The notes under the pieces: model-generated
What the model was told of the DNA's origin: nothing
Seen by the model: the letters and a program-made list of their open reading frames with translations, nothing else
Databases searched by the model: none
Program-made: the position numbers and the translations under genes
Part shown: one piece after another, positions 45,201-59,735 of the stretch
How the letters are laid out: every line of letters starts with the position of its first letter
Numbering within the stretch: the first letter of the stretch is position 1
Assembly (NCBI GenBank): GCA_947044405.1
Contig: CAMRHE010000501.1
Span: 240,001 to 304,000, forward strand
Direction of reading: 5' to 3'
Origin: Leptodactylus fallax
Lineage: Eukaryota; Chordata; Amphibia; Anura; Leptodactylidae
DNA: 64,000 nt

Positions 45201-46520
45201 TAGGCAGACAGTAAGATTTCTATTGCCTACAGACATCACTAGGGGGAGTTCTCTGCAGGCTCATAACACACTGACCTCCACAGTGACACAGTCACCAATG
45301 AGCTCCCCCTAGTGGAGGCTACAGGTTGCAGAAATGATATCATATACCTCTTCAGCTCACTCTAGAGATTTGCATTTTGGGAAATGTCATCTCTGTACTG
45401 TAATATAACATATCCGTAATACTGGGGTCTCCTCACATGGTTGATGCTAAAATGATGCAGAGATTACAAGTAGTTTCTCCCTGGTGTGGTTTGGATCCAG
45501 TAGGTGGTGTTGGCTCTGGGCATGTTATCTGAGCAGTCACAACTAACGCGCCCTCCGCTTTATTGCAGGGGTCTAAATCACAATAACTAAATATACCTCT
45601 ACTAAATGCAACCCTAACCTGTCTGGTTTGACGTTGGCGCAGGGGGCGGTGCCTATCAGTAACAGTCACAGGAGGAGGCGTCGACACCAGCGCCAAGACA
45701 GCGGTCCCTACTGGATCCACACCAGGCCCGGGAGAACCTATGTCTCACCATTACATTCTAGTATCTAACCTTCTCCCATGACAGAGGGGACACCTATGCA
45801 CCCCCTATGGCAACCCCTCCCCCATTTATATATTGATCAAACAGCTCTTTTAGGCTGAGGCCACACGTTGCAGAAAAGCTGCGTTTTTTGTTCTAGGAGT
45901 GGGAGAAACATTTCGTGTTAACCCCCGGTAGGAGGCTTCTCATGTCGGGAGCCATTAGAGGATGAGACGTCCTTGGAGGCAGATTCCTGACATATCGCAC
46001 AATTCATCAGACAATGTTCCCGGGGTTAATACTAAACTTTAACTATCAGCCAATAAACAGACAGGAACTACAGAAGCGTGAGAACAGACGCCGGCCTGAT
46101 ATGTCCAGATTCTCGCTGGATGGACGTCACATGACTGGAGTAAGACGAACATAAAAGAAGAAGCTGTAAAAATCCCAATAACAAGAAAACACAAAGGAAG
46201 CAAAAATTGCGAAAAACACATGAAAGGTCATGGCTTTAAAATTGTGCTGATCACAGCTGAGGTGGCGGCCCAATGGTCACCGTCTTGCCTGTTATCAGAA
46301 ACTACCACCTATAGGTGCAGTAGACAGCGCCACCTAGAGGACAATCTTCATAGAGGGGCTGTTTAGTAGAGACTGTGGCCCCAAGATCAGCTCTCAGAGA
46401 CATATATATGACATATATTATATTACACATTTCACCCCCGTCTTGTGTCCCTCATTGTGTAAATCTTCTCTTTTCATATGTGTTTATTGGACAATCAAAG
46501 CCAAAGATATGCAGGTCAAG
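45201..46520. other. Intergenic spacer, repeat fragments only
   Basis: Contains an inverted pair CACTAGGGGGAGTTC (about 45238) and GAGCTCCCCCTAGTG (about 45300), a fragment starting GGCTGAGGCCACACGTTGCA at 45854 typical of interspersed elements, and CAGCGCCACCTAGAGG near 46326. Short frames on the minus strand (45433-45720, 46039-46221) do not resemble known proteins. No gene seen. Confidence 0.55.
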
Positions 46521-48335
46521 GAGGGAATGATGAGACAATGTGTAGGGATCAGGGTGGGGATGATGAGACAATATGTAGGGATCAGGGTGGGGATGATGAG
46601 ACAATATGTAGGGATCAGGGTGGGGATGATGAGACAATATGTAGGGATCAGGGTGGGGATGATGAGACAATATGTAGGGATCAGGGTGGGGATGATGAGA
46701 CAATGTGTAGGGATCAGGGTGGGGATGATGAGACAATATGTAGGGATCAGGGTGGGGATGATGAGACAATATGTAGGGATCAGGGTGGGGATGATGAGAC
46801 AATATGTAGGGATCAGGGTGGGGATGATGAGACAATATGTAGGGATCAGGGTGGGGGATGATGAGACAATATGTAGGGATCAGGGTGGGGAAGATGAGAC
46901 AATATGTAGGGATCAGGGTGGGGATGATTAGACAATGTGTAGGGATCAGGGTGGGGATGATGAGACAATGTGTAAGGATCAGGGTGGGGATGATGAGACA
47001 ATATGTAGGGATCAGGGTGGGGATGATGAGACAATATGTAGGGATCAGGGTGGGGGATGATGAGACAATATGTAGGGATCAGGGTGGGGATGAGACAATG
47101 TGTAGGGATCAGGGTGGGGATGATGAGAGTATGTGTAGGGATCAGGGTGGGGATGATGAGAGTATGTGTAGGGATCAGGGTGGGGATGATGAGACAATGT
47201 GTAAGGATCAGGGTGGGGATGATGAGACAATATGTAGGGATCAGGGTGGGGATGATGAGACAATGTGTAGGGATCAGGATGGGGATGAAGAGACAATAGA
47301 ATGGATAATGAGACAATATGTAGGGATCAGGGTGGGGATGATGAGACAATGTGTAGGGATCAGGGTGGGGATGATGAGAGTATGTGTAGGGATCAGGGTG
47401 GGGATGATGAGACAATGTGTAAGGATCAGGGTGGGGATGATGAGACAATATGTAGGGATCAGGGTGGGGATGATGAGACAATGTGTAGGGATCAGGATGG
47501 GGATGAAGAGACAATAGACTGGATAATGAGACAATATGTAGGGATCAGGGTGGGGATGATGAGACAATGTGTAAGGATCAGGGTGGAGATGATGAGACAA
47601 TGTGTAGGGATCAGGGTGGGGATGATGAGAGTATGTGTAGGGATCAGGGTGGGGATGATGAGACAATATGTAAGGATCAGGGTGGGGATGATGAGACAAT
47701 GTGTAGGGATCAGGGTGGGGATGATGAGACAATGTGTAGGGATCAGGATGGGGATGAAGAGACAATAGACTGGATAATGAGACAATATGTAGGGATCAGG
47801 GTGGGGATGATGAGACAATATGTAGGGATCAGGGTGGGGATGATGAGACAATGTGTAAGGATCAGGGTGGAGATGATGAGACAATGTGTAGGGATCAGGG
47901 TGGGGATGATGAGACAATGTGTAGGGATCAGGATGGGGATGATGAGACAATGTGTAGGGATCAGGGTGGGGATGATGAGAGTATGTGTAGGGATCAGGGT
48001 GGGGATGATGAGAGTATGTGTAGGGATCAGGGTGGGGATGATGAGACAATGTGTAAGGATCAGGGTGGGGATGATGAGACAATATGTAGGGATCAGGGTG
48101 GGGATGATGAGACAATGTGTAGGGATCAGGATGGGGATGATGAGACAATGTGTAGGGATCAGGGTGGGGATGAAGAGACAATAGACTGGATAATGAGACA
48201 ATATGTAGGGATCAGGGTGGGGATGATGAGACAATGTGTAGGGATCAGGGTGGGGATGATGAGACATTTTGTAGGGATCAGGGTGGGGATGATGAGACAT
48301 TTTGTAGGGATCAGGGTGGGGATGATTAGACAATG
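46521..48335. repeat. 33-bp minisatellite, about 55 copies
   Basis: Unit: GATGATGAGACAATATGTAG then GGATCAGGGTGGG, exactly 11 codons, giving open frames on both strands. Variants are ATGTGTAG, GAGAGTATG and TGTAAGGATC. A special junction unit (GATGAAGAGACAATAGACTG then GATAATGAGAC) occurs at about 47284, 47502, 47753 and 48170, marking higher-order blocks of 218, 251 and 417 bp that share internal variant order. The last units change to GACATTTTGTAGG. Confidence 0.96.
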
Positions 48336-48972
48336 GACTAGAGACAGTCGACTCTCCTCTCAGTCTCAGAAATGAAATAAGTGAGTAATTACGTGTGACA
48401 ATCCTCCTTTTGTTGCGGGTGTGTGTACTGGTCGCAGCATCAGACGCCCTGGGGCTATATACTCCTGGGGAGGGCAGATAGGATTGGCGGGTAACAAGCA
48501 TCAGCCCTACAGCCCAGGGTGCGTCTTCACTTACGACACTGTACATGTTATCCTGTATACTGTGGGGCACGGCATGTTTCTTAGGGTTATATGAAGTTGA
48601 TGACCACGCCAATGTAGCTTCAGGTGGGTCACACAAAGCTGGAGCTCGGCTTATCTTTACCTGGGGCAAAGGTTTAGATAACTGCCCTAGCCTGGTATCT
48701 AGGTACCCCCTTCAAGACAAAGTGGCTAGTTGGCACCCAGCTCCTTGGGTATATGCCTGGGCGTCTGCTCCCTCCACTGGCCAGCTATGTCAGAATGCCG
48801 GAGATAAGCATCTTTGGGCTCAGGGCTAGGCAGGGTGGGACAGGCCCATTAGAGTCAAGAGCACCCAGGCCCCAACCCTAATAAAATAATTCACCCTAAT
48901 GGTCCAGCAGCAGACGCCCCATATGGGGTGGATCAATGACTTGTCACCAGGGTCTATGTCTTATGGGACGAT
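48336..48972. other. Spacer, unclassified
   Basis: Non-tandem sequence between the 33-bp and 45-bp arrays. An open frame of 94 codons at 48545-48829 has no recognised domain. The sequence may be an interspersed element, but no terminal repeats were found. Confidence 0.5.
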
Positions 48973-51900
48973 CCAGTGCAGGATCCTCTGTATCACCTAT
49001 ATGTATATACTGTATACAGTGTGTAGGGTCCTCTGTATCACCTATATGTATATACTGTATACAGTGTGTAGGGTCCTCTGTATTACCTATATGTATATAC
49101 TGTATACAGTGTGTCGGGTCCTCTCTATTACCTATATGTATATACTGTATACTGTGTGTAGGGTCCTCTCTATTACCTATATGTATATACTGTATACTGT
49201 GTGTAGGGTCCTCTGTATCACCTATATGTATATACTGTATACAGTGTGTAGGGTCCTCTGTATTACCTATATGTATATACTGTATGCAGTGTGTAGGGTC
49301 CTCTGTATTACCTACTGTATATGTATATACTGTATACAGTGTGTAGGGTCCTCTCTATTACCTATATGTATACAGTGTGTAGGGTCCTCTCTATTACCTA
49401 TATGTATATACGGTATACTGTGTGTAGGGTCCTCTCTATTACTTATATGTATATACTGTATACAGTGTGTAGGGTCCTCTGTATTACTTATATGTATATA
49501 CTGTATACATTGTGTAGGGTCCTCTCTATTACCTATATGTATATACTGTATACAGTGTGTAGGGTCCTCTGTATTACCTATATGTACATACTGTATGCAA
49601 TGTGTAGGGTCCTCTGTATTACCTATGTGTATATACTGTATACAGTGTGTAGGGTCCTCTGTATTACCTATATGTATATACTGTATACAGTGTGTAGGGT
49701 CCTCTGTATCACCTATATTTATATGCTGTATACAGTGTGTAGGGTCCTCTGTATCACCTATATGTATATACTGTATACAGTGTGTAGGGTCCTCTGTATT
49801 ACTTATATGTATATACTGTATACAGTGTGTCGGGTCCTCTCTATTACCTATATGTATATACTGTATACTGTGTGTAGGGTCCTCTGTATCACCTATATGT
49901 ATATACTGTATACTGTGTGTAGGGTCCTCTGTATTACCTACTGTATATGTATATACTGTATACAGTGTGTAGGGTCCTCTGTATTACCTATATGTATACA
50001 GTGTGTAGGGTCCTCTATATTACCTATATGTATATACTGTATACTGTGTGTAGGGTCCTCTCTATTACTTATATGTATATACTGTATACAGTGTGTATGG
50101 TCCTCTGTATTATATGTATATACTGTATACATTGTGTAGGGTCCTCTGTATTACCTATATGTATATACTGTATACAGTGTGTAGGGTCCTCTGTATTATC
50201 TATATGTATATACTGTATGCAATGTGTAGGGTCCTCTGTATTACCTATATGTATATACTGTATACAGTGTGTAGGGTCCTCTGTATTACCTATATGTATA
50301 TACTGTATACAGTGTGTAGGGTCCTCTGTATTACCTATATGTATATACTGTATACAGTGTGTAGGGTCCTCTGTATTACCTATATGTATATGCTGTATAC
50401 TGTGTGTAGGGTCCTCTCTATTACCTATATGAATATACTGTATACAGTGTGTAGGGTCCTCTCTATTACCTATATGTATATACTGTATACAGTGTGTAGG
50501 GTCCTCTCTATTACCTATATGTATATACTGTATACAGTGTGTAGGATCCTCTGTATTACCTATATGTATACACTGTATACAGTGTGTAGGGTCCTCTGTA
50601 TTACCTATATGTATATACTGTATACAGTGTGTAGGGTCCTCTGTATCACCTATATGTATATACTGTATACTGTGTGTAGGGTCCTCTGTATTACCTATAT
50701 GTATATACTGTATACAGTGTGTAGGGTCCTCTGTATTACCTATATGTATATGCTGTATACAGTGTGTAGGGTCTTCTGTATTACCTATATGTATATGCTT
50801 TATACAGTGTGTAGGGTCCTCTCTATTACCTATATGTATTTACTGTATACTGTGTGTAGGGTCCTCTGTATTACCTATATGTATATACTGTATACAGTGT
50901 GTAGGGTCCTCTGTATTACCTATATGTATATACTGTATACAGTGTGTCGGGTCCTCTCTATTACCTATATGTATATACTGTATACTGTGTGTAGGGTCCT
51001 CTCTATTACCTATATGTATATACTGTATACTGTGTGTAGGGTCCTCTGTATCACCTATATGTATATACTGTATACAGTGTGTAGGGTCCTCTGTATTACC
51101 TATATGTATATACTGTATGCAGTGTGTAGGGTCCTCTGTATTACCTACTGTATATGTATATACTGTATACAGTGTGTAGGGTCCTCTCTATTACCTATAT
51201 GTATACAGTGTGTAGGGTCCTCTCTATTACCTATATGTATATACTGTATACTGTGTGTAGGGTCCTCTCTATTACTTATATGTATATACTGTATACAGTG
51301 TGTAGGGTCCTCTGTATTACTTATATGTATATACTGTATACATTGTGTAGGGTCCTCTCTATTACCTATATGTATATACTGTATACAGTGTGTAGGGTCC
51401 TCTGTATTACCTATATGTATATACTGTATGCAATGTGTAGGGTCCTCTGTATTACCTATGTGTATATACTGTATACAGTGTGTAGGGTCCTCTGTATTAC
51501 CTATATGTATATACTGTATACAGTGTGTAGGGTCCTCTGTATCACCTATATTTATATACTGTATACAGTGTGTAGGGTCCTCTGTATCACCTATATGTAT
51601 ATACTGTATACAGTGTGTAGGGTCCTCTGTATTACTTATATGTATATACTGTATACAGTGTGTCGGGTCCTCTCTATTACCTATATGTATATACTGTATA
51701 CTGTGTGTAGGGTCCTCTGTATCACCTATATGTATATACTGTATACTGTGTGTAGGGTCCTCTGTATTACCTACTGTATATGTATATACTGTATACAGTG
51801 TGTAGGGTCCTCTGTATTACCTATATGTATACAGTGTGTAGGGTCCTCTGTATTACCTATATGTATATACTGTATACTGTGTGTAGGGTCCTCTCTATTA

Positions 51901-54900
51901 CTTATATGTATATACTGTATACAGTGTGTATGGTCCTCTGTATTATATGTATATACTGTATACATTGTGTAGGGTCCTCTGTATTACCTATATGTATATA
52001 CTGTATACAGTGTGTAGGGTCCTCTGTATTATCTATATGTATATACTGTATGCAATGTGTAGGGTCCTCTGTATTACCTATATGTATATACTGTATACAG
52101 TGTGTAGGGTCCTCTGTATCACCTATATGTATATACTGTATACAGTGTGTAGGGTCCTCTGTATTACCTATATGTATATACTGTATACAGTGTGTAGGGT
52201 CCTCTCTATTACCTATATGTATATGCTGTATACTGTGTGTAGGGTCCTCTCTATTACCTATATGAATATACTGTATACAGTGTGTAGGGTCCTCTCTATT
52301 ACCTATATGTATATACTGTATACAGTGTGTAGGGTCCTCTCTATTACCTATATGTATATACTGTATACAGTGTGTAGGATCCTCTGTATTACCTATATGT
52401 ATATACTGTATACAGTGTGTAGGGTCCTCTGTATTACCTATATGTATATACTGTATACAGTGTGTAGGGTCCTCTGTATCACCTATATGTATATACTGTA
52501 TACTGTGTGTAGGGTCCTCTGTATTACCTATATGTATATACTGTATACAGTGTGTAGGGTCCTCTGTATTACCTATATGTATATGGTGTATACAGTGTGT
52601 AGGGTCTTCTGTATTACCTATATGTATATGCTTTATACAGTGTGTAGGGTCCTCTCTATTACCTATATGTATTTACTGTATACTGTGTGTAGGGTCCTCT
52701 GTATTACCTATATGTATATACTGTATACAGTGTGTAGGGTCCTCTCTATTACCTATATGAATATACTGTATACAGTGTGTAGGGTCCTCTCTATTACCTA
52801 TATGTATATACTGTATACAGTGTGTAGGGTCCTCTCTATTACCTATATGTATATACTGTATACAGTGTGTAGGATCCTCTGTATTACCTATATGTATATA
52901 CTGTATACAGTGTGTAGGGTCCTCTGTATCACCTATATGTATATACTGTATACAGTGTGTAGGGTCCTCTCTATTACCTATATGTATATACTGTATACTG
53001 TGTGTAGGGTCCTCTGTATCACCTATATGTATATACTGTATACAGTGTGTAGGGTTCTCTCTATTACTTATATGTATATACTGTATACAGTGTGTAGGGT
53101 CCTCTCTATTACCTATAGGTATATACTATATACAGTGTGTAGGGTCCTCTCTATTACCTATATGTATATACTGTATACAGTGTGTCGGGTCCTCTCTATT
53201 ACCTATATGTATATACTGTATACAGTGTGTAGGATCCTCTGTATTACCTATATGTATACACTGTATACAGTGTGTAGGGTCCTCTGTATTACCTATATGT
53301 ATATACTGTATACAGTGTGTAGGGTCCTCTGTATCACCTATATGTATATACTGTATACTGTGTGTAGGGTCCTCTGTATTACCTATATGTATATACTGTA
53401 TACAGTGTGTAGGGTCCTCTGTATTACCTATATGTATATGCTGTATACAGTGTGTAGGGTCTTCTGTATTACCTATATGTATATGCTTTATACAGTGTGT
53501 AGGGTCCTCTCTATTACCTATATGTATTTACTGTATACTGTGTGTAGGGTCCTCTGTATTACCTATATGTATATACTGTATACAGTGTGTAGGGTCCTCT
53601 GTATTACCTATATGTATATACTGTATACAGTGTGTCGGGTCCTCTCTATTACCTATATGTATATACTGTATACTGTGTGTAGGGTCCTCTCTATTACCTA
53701 TATGTATATACTGTATACTGTGTGTAGGGTCCTCTGTATCACCTATATGTATATACTGTATACAGTGTGTAGGGTCCTCTGTATTACCTATATGTATATA
53801 CTGTATGCAGTGTGTAGGGTCCTCTGTATTACCTACTGTATATGTATATACTGTATACAGTGTGTAGGGTCCTCTCTATTACCTATATGTATACAGTGTG
53901 TAGGGTCCTCTCTATTACCTATATGTATATACTGTATACTGTGTGTAGGGTCCTCTCTATTACTTATATGTATATACTGTATACAGTGTGTAGGGTCCTC
54001 TGTATTACTTATATGTATATACTGTATACATTGTGTAGGGTCCTCTCTATTACCTATATGTATATACTGTATACAGTGTGTAGGGTCCTCTGTATTACCT
54101 ATATGTATATACTGTATGCAATGTGTAGGGTCCTCTGTATTACCTATGTGTATATACTGTATACAGTGTGTAGGGTCCTCTGTATTACCTATATGTATAT
54201 ACTGTATACAGTGTGTAGGGTCCTCTGTATCACCTATATTTATATACTGTATACAGTGTGTAGGGTCCTCTGTATCACCTATATGTATATACTGTATACA
54301 GTGTGTAGGGTCCTCTGTATTACTTATATGTATATACTGTATACAGTGTGTCGGGTCCTCTCTATTACCTATATGTATATACTGTATACTGTGTGTAGGG
54401 TCCTCTGTATCACCTATATGTATATACTGTATACTGTGTGTAGGGTCCTCTGTATTACCTACTGTATATGTATATACTGTATACAGTGTGTAGGGTCCTC
54501 TGTATTACCTATATGTATACAGTGTGTAGGGTCCTCTGTATTACCTATATGTATATACTGTATACTGTGTGTAGGGTCCTCTCTATTACTTATATGTATA
54601 TACTGTATACAGTGTGTATGGTCCTCTGTATTATATGTATATACTGTATACATTGTGTAGGGTCCTCTGTATTACCTATATGTATATACTGTATACAGTG
54701 TGTAGGGTCCTCTGTATTATCTATATGTATATACTGTATGCAATGTGTAGGGTCCTCTGTATTACCTATATGTATATACTGTATACAGTGTGTAGGGTCC
54801 TCTGTATCACCTATATGTATATACTGTATACAGTGTGTAGGGTCCTCTGTATTACCTATATGTATATACTGTATACAGTGTGTAGGGTCCTCTCTATTAC

Positions 54901-57900
54901 CTATATGTATATGCTGTATACTGTGTGTAGGGTCCTCTCTATTACCTATATGAATATACTGTATACAGTGTGTAGGGTCCTCTCTATTACCTATATGTAT
55001 ATACTGTATACAGTGTGTAGGGTCCTCTCTATTACCTATATGTATATACTGTATACAGTGTGTAGGATCCTCTGTATTACCTATATGTATATACTGTATA
55101 CAGTGTGTAGGGTCCTCTGTATTACCTATATGTATATACTGTATACAGTGTGTAGGGTCCTCTGTATCACCTATATGTATATACTGTATACTGTGTGTAG
55201 GGTCCTCTGTATTACCTATATGTATATACTGTATACAGTGTGTAGGGTCCTCTGTATTACCTATATGTATATGGTGTATACAGTGTGTAGGGTCTTCTGT
55301 ATTACCTATATGTATATGCTTTATACAGTGTGTAGGGTCCTCTCTATTACCTATATGTATTTACTGTATACTGTGTGTAGGGTCCTCTGTATTACCTATA
55401 TGTATATACTGTATACAGTGTGTAGGGTCCTCTCTATTACCTATATGAATATACTGTATACAGTGTGTAGGGTCCTCTCTATTACCTATATGTATATACT
55501 GTATACAGTGTGTAGGGTCCTCTCTATTACCTATATGTATATACTGTATACAGTGTGTAGGATCCTCTGTATTACCTATATGTATATACTGTATACAGTG
55601 TGTAGGGTCCTCTGTATCACCTATATGTATATACTGTATACAGTGTGTAGGGTCCTCTCTATTACCTATATGTATATACTGTATACTGTGTGTAGGGTCC
55701 TCTGTATCACCTATATGTATATACTGTATACAGTGTGTAGGGTTCTCTCTATTACTTATATGTATATACTGTATACAGTGTGTAGGGTCCTCTCTATTAC
55801 CTATAGGTATATACTATATACAGTGTGTAGGGTCCTCTCTATTACCTATATGTATATACTGTATACAGTGTGTCGGGTCCTCTCTATTACCTATATGTAT
55901 ATACTGTATACAGTGTGTCGGGTCCTCTCTATTACCTATATGTATATACTGTATACAGTGTGTCGGGTCCTCTCTATTACCTATATGTATATACTGTATA
56001 CTGTGTGTAGGGTCCTCTCTATTACTTATATGTATATACTGTATACAGTGTGTATGGTCCTCTGTATTATATGTATATACTGTATACATTGTGTAGGGTC
56101 CTCTGTATTACCTATATGTATATACTGTATACTGTGTGTAGGGTCCTCTCTATTACCTATATGTATATACTGTATACAGTGTGTAGGGTCCTCTCTATTA
56201 CCTATATGTATATACTGTATACTGTGTGTAGGGTCCTCTCTATTACCTATATGTATATACTGTATACAGTGTGTCGGGTCCTCTCTATTACCTATATGTA
56301 TATACTGTATACTGTGTGTAGGGTCCTCTCTATTACCTATATGTATATACTGTATACTGTGTGTAGGGTCCTCTGTATCACCTATATGTATATACTGTAT
56401 ACAGTGTGTAGGGTCCTCTGTATTACCTATATGTATATACTGTATGCAGTGTGTAGGGTCCTCTGTATTACCCACTGTATATGTATATACTGTATACAGT
56501 GTGTAGGGTCCTCTCTATTACCTATATGTATACAGTGTGTAGGGTCCTCTCTATTACCTATATGTATATACTGTATACTGTGTGTAGGGTCCTCTCTATT
56601 ACTTATATGTATATACTGTATACAGTGTGTAGGGTCCTCTGTATTACCTATATGTATATACTGTATGCAATGTGTAGGGTCCTCTGTATTACCTATGTGT
56701 ATATACTGTATACAGTGTGTAGGGTCCTCTGTATTACCTATATGTATATACTGTATACAGTGTGTAGGGTCCTCTGTATCACCTATATTTATATACTGTA
56801 TACAGTGTGTAGGGTCCTCTGTATCACCTATATGTATATACTGTATACAGTGTGTAGGGTCCTCTGTATTACCTATATGTATATACTGTATACAGTGTGT
56901 CGGGTCCTCTCTATTACCTATATGTATATACTGTATACTGTGTGTAGGGTCCTCTGTATCACCTATATGTATATACTGTATACTGTGTGTAGGGTCCTCT
57001 GTATTACCTACTGTATATGTATATACTGTATACAGTGTGTAGGGTCCTCTGTATTACCTATATGTATACAGTGTGTAGGGTCCTCTGTATTACCTATATG
57101 TATATACTGTATACTGTGTGTAGGGTCCTCTCTATTACTTATATGTATATACTGTATACAGTGTGTATGGTCCTCTGTATTATATGTATATACTGTATAC
57201 ATTGTGTAGGGTCCTCTGTATTACCTATATGTATATACTGTATACAGTGTGTAGGGTCCTCTGTATTATCTATATGTATATACTGTATACAATGTGTAGG
57301 GTCCTCTGTATTACCTATATGTATATACTGTATACAGTGTGTAGGGTCCTCTGTATTACCTATATGTATATACTGTATACAGTGTGTAGGGTCCTCTGTA
57401 TTACCTATATGTATATACTGTATACAGTGTGTAGGGTCCTCTGTATTACCTATATGTATATGCTGTATACTGTGTGTAGGGTCCTCTCTATTACCTATAT
57501 GAATATACTGTATACAGTGTGTAGGGTCCTCTCTATTACATATATGTATATACTGTATACAGTGTGTAGGGTCCTCTCTATTACCTATATGTATATACTG
57601 TATACAGTGTGTAGGATCCTCTGTATTACCTATATGTATATACTGTATACAGTGTGTAGGGTCCTCTGTATTACCTATATGTATATACTGTATACAGTGT
57701 GTAGGGTCCTCTGTATCACCTATATGTATATACTGTATACTGTGTGTAGGGTCCTCTGTATTACCTATATGTATATACTGTATACAGTGTGTAGGGTCCT
57801 CTGTATTACCTATATGTATATGCTGTATACAGTGTGTAGGGTCTTCTGTATTACCTATATGTATATGCTTTATACAGTGTGTAGGGTTCTCTCTATTACC

Positions 57901-58812
57901 TATATGTATATACTGTATACAGTGTGTAGGATCCTCTGTATTACCTATATGTATATACTGTATACAGTGTGTAGGGTCCTCTGTATCACCTATATGTATA
58001 TACTGTATACAGTGTGTAGGGTCCTCTCTATTACCTATATGTATATACTGTATACTGTGTGTAGGGTCCTCTGTATCACCTATATGTATATACTGTATAC
58101 AGTGTGTAGGGTTCTCTCTATTACTTATATGTATATACTGTATACAGTGTGTAGGGTCCTCTCTATTACCTATAGGTATATACTGTATACAGTGTGTAGG
58201 GTCCTCTCTATTACCTATATGTATATACTGTATACAGTGTGTCGGGTCCTCTCTATTACCTATATGTATATACTGTATACAGTGTGTAGGGTCCTCTCTA
58301 TTACCTATATGTATATACTGTATACAGTGTGTCGGGTCCTCTCTATTACCTATATGTATATACTGTATACAGTGTGTCGGGTCCTCTCTATTACCTATAT
58401 GTATATACTGTATACAGTGTGTAGGGTCCTCTCTATTACCTATATGTATATACTGTATACAGTGTGTCGGGTCCTCTCTATTACCTATATGTATATACTG
58501 TATACAGTGTGTCGGGTCCTCTCTATTACCTATATGTATATACTGTATACTGTGTGTAGGGTCCTCTCTATTACCTATATGTATATAGTGTATACTGTGT
58601 GTAGGGTCCTCTCTATTACCTATATGTATATACTGTATACAGTGTGTAGGGTCCTCTCTATTACCTATATGTATATACTGTATACTGTGTGTAGGGTCCT
58701 CTCTATTACCTATATGTATATACTGTATACAGTGTGTAGGGTCCTCTCTATTACCTATATGTATATAGTGTATACTGTGTGTAGGGTCCTCTCTATTACC
58801 TATATGTATACA
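48973..58812. repeat. 45-bp satellite with 1.8-2.7 kb higher-order repeats, about 218 copies
   Basis: Unit: GTGTGTAGGGTCCTCTGTAT then TACCTATATGTATATACTGT and ATACA, 45 bp or 15 codons. Variants include CTCTCTATT, TATCACC, ACTGTGTG and GTGTCGGG. Rare deleted or altered units mark long-range duplications. The ATTACCTACTGTATATG form occurs at about 49307, 51140 and 53828 (with a CCCACTG version at about 56467). The TGTATTATATGTATATACTG form occurs near 50106, 51939, 54627, 56063 and 57176. The corresponding spacings of 1833 and 2688 bp differ by 855 bp, exactly 19 units. Forward open frames of up to 855 codons arise because the unit has no stop in any frame used; they are rejected as coding. 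Confidence 0.97.
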
Positions 58813-58998
58813 TACGGGCTACATTGTCCCTGTGTGGCCACTGCGGGGAGTTGCAGATTGGGAGGTGAGCGGAGCACACACAGTAACACATTTGTATCTC
58901 CAGGTTCCTCCTCCGTCCAGTGGGCGGCGCCAGCAATCATTAACAGTGCGGCCCCCGGGAGTCCGTGCAGGAGCTTCAAATACTCTGCCCGTCAGTGT
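58813..58998 (+). other. Short GC-richer unique segment
   Basis: Non-repeated DNA between two arrays, including GGGCGGCGCCAGCAATCATT and GTGCGGCCCCCGGGAGTCCG. It could belong to a promoter or first exon of a downstream gene, but there is no direct evidence. See the candidate exon entries at 59736 and 61558. Confidence 0.3.
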
Positions 58999-59735
58999 GC
59001 CTGCAGCCTCAGTGACAGCAGTGTCTGCCTGCCTCCATCTGCAGCCTCAGTGACAGCACTGCCTGCCTCCACCTGCAGCCTCAGTGACAGCACTGCCTGC
59101 CTCCACCTGCAGCCTCAGTGACAGCACTGCCTGCCTCCACCTGCAGCCTCAGTGACAGCACTGCCTGCCTCCACCTGCAGCCTCAGTGACAGCACTGCCT
59201 GCCTGCCTCCACCTGCATCCTCAGTGACAGCAGTGCCTGCCTCCACCTGCAGCCTCAGTGACAGCACTGCCTGCCTCCACCTGCAGCCTCAGTGACAGCA
59301 CTGCCTGCCTCCACCTGCATCCTCAGTGACAGCAGTGCCTGCCTCCACCTGCAGCCTCAGTGACAGCACTGCCTGCCTCCGCCTGCAGCCTCAGTGACAG
59401 CACTGCCTGCCTCCTCTTGCAGCCTCAGTAACAGCGCTGCCTGCCTCTACCTGCAGCCTCAGTGACAGCACTGCCTGCCTCCACCTGCAGCCTCAGTGAC
59501 AGCACTGCCTGCCTCCACCTGCAGCCTCAGTGACAGCAGTGCCTGCCTCCTCTTGCAGCCTCAGTGACAGCACTGCCTGCCTCTACCTGCAGCCTCAGTA
59601 ACAGCGCTGCCTGCCTCTACCTGCAGCCTCAGTGACAGCGCTGCCTGCCTCTACCTGCAGCCTCAGTGACAGCGCTGCCTGCCTCTACCTGCAGCCTCAG
59701 TAACAGCCCTGCCTGCCTCTACCTGCAGCCTCAGC
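58999..59735. repeat. 34-bp minisatellite, about 21 copies
   Basis: Unit: CCTGCAGCCTCAGTGACAGC then ACTGCCTGCCTCCA. Variants include TCTTGCAGCC, CAGTAACAGCG and CTCTACCTGC. Each unit contains a CCTGCAG sequence behind a short C/T-rich stretch, resembling a splice acceptor; that is incidental to the repeat unless shown otherwise. Confidence 0.94.

Noticed and set aside
48545..48829. A 94-codon frame in the spacer before the 45-bp array
   Set aside because: No domain or homologue recognised; its length is within chance expectation and the surroundings look like repeat-derived DNA.
51926..54493. An 855-codon frame resembling a multi-pass membrane protein (CRVLCITYMYILYTV repeats)
   Set aside because: The hydrophobic pattern comes from the AT-rich 45-bp satellite (15 codons per unit). 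Frame switches follow unit deletions and there is no independent coding evidence.
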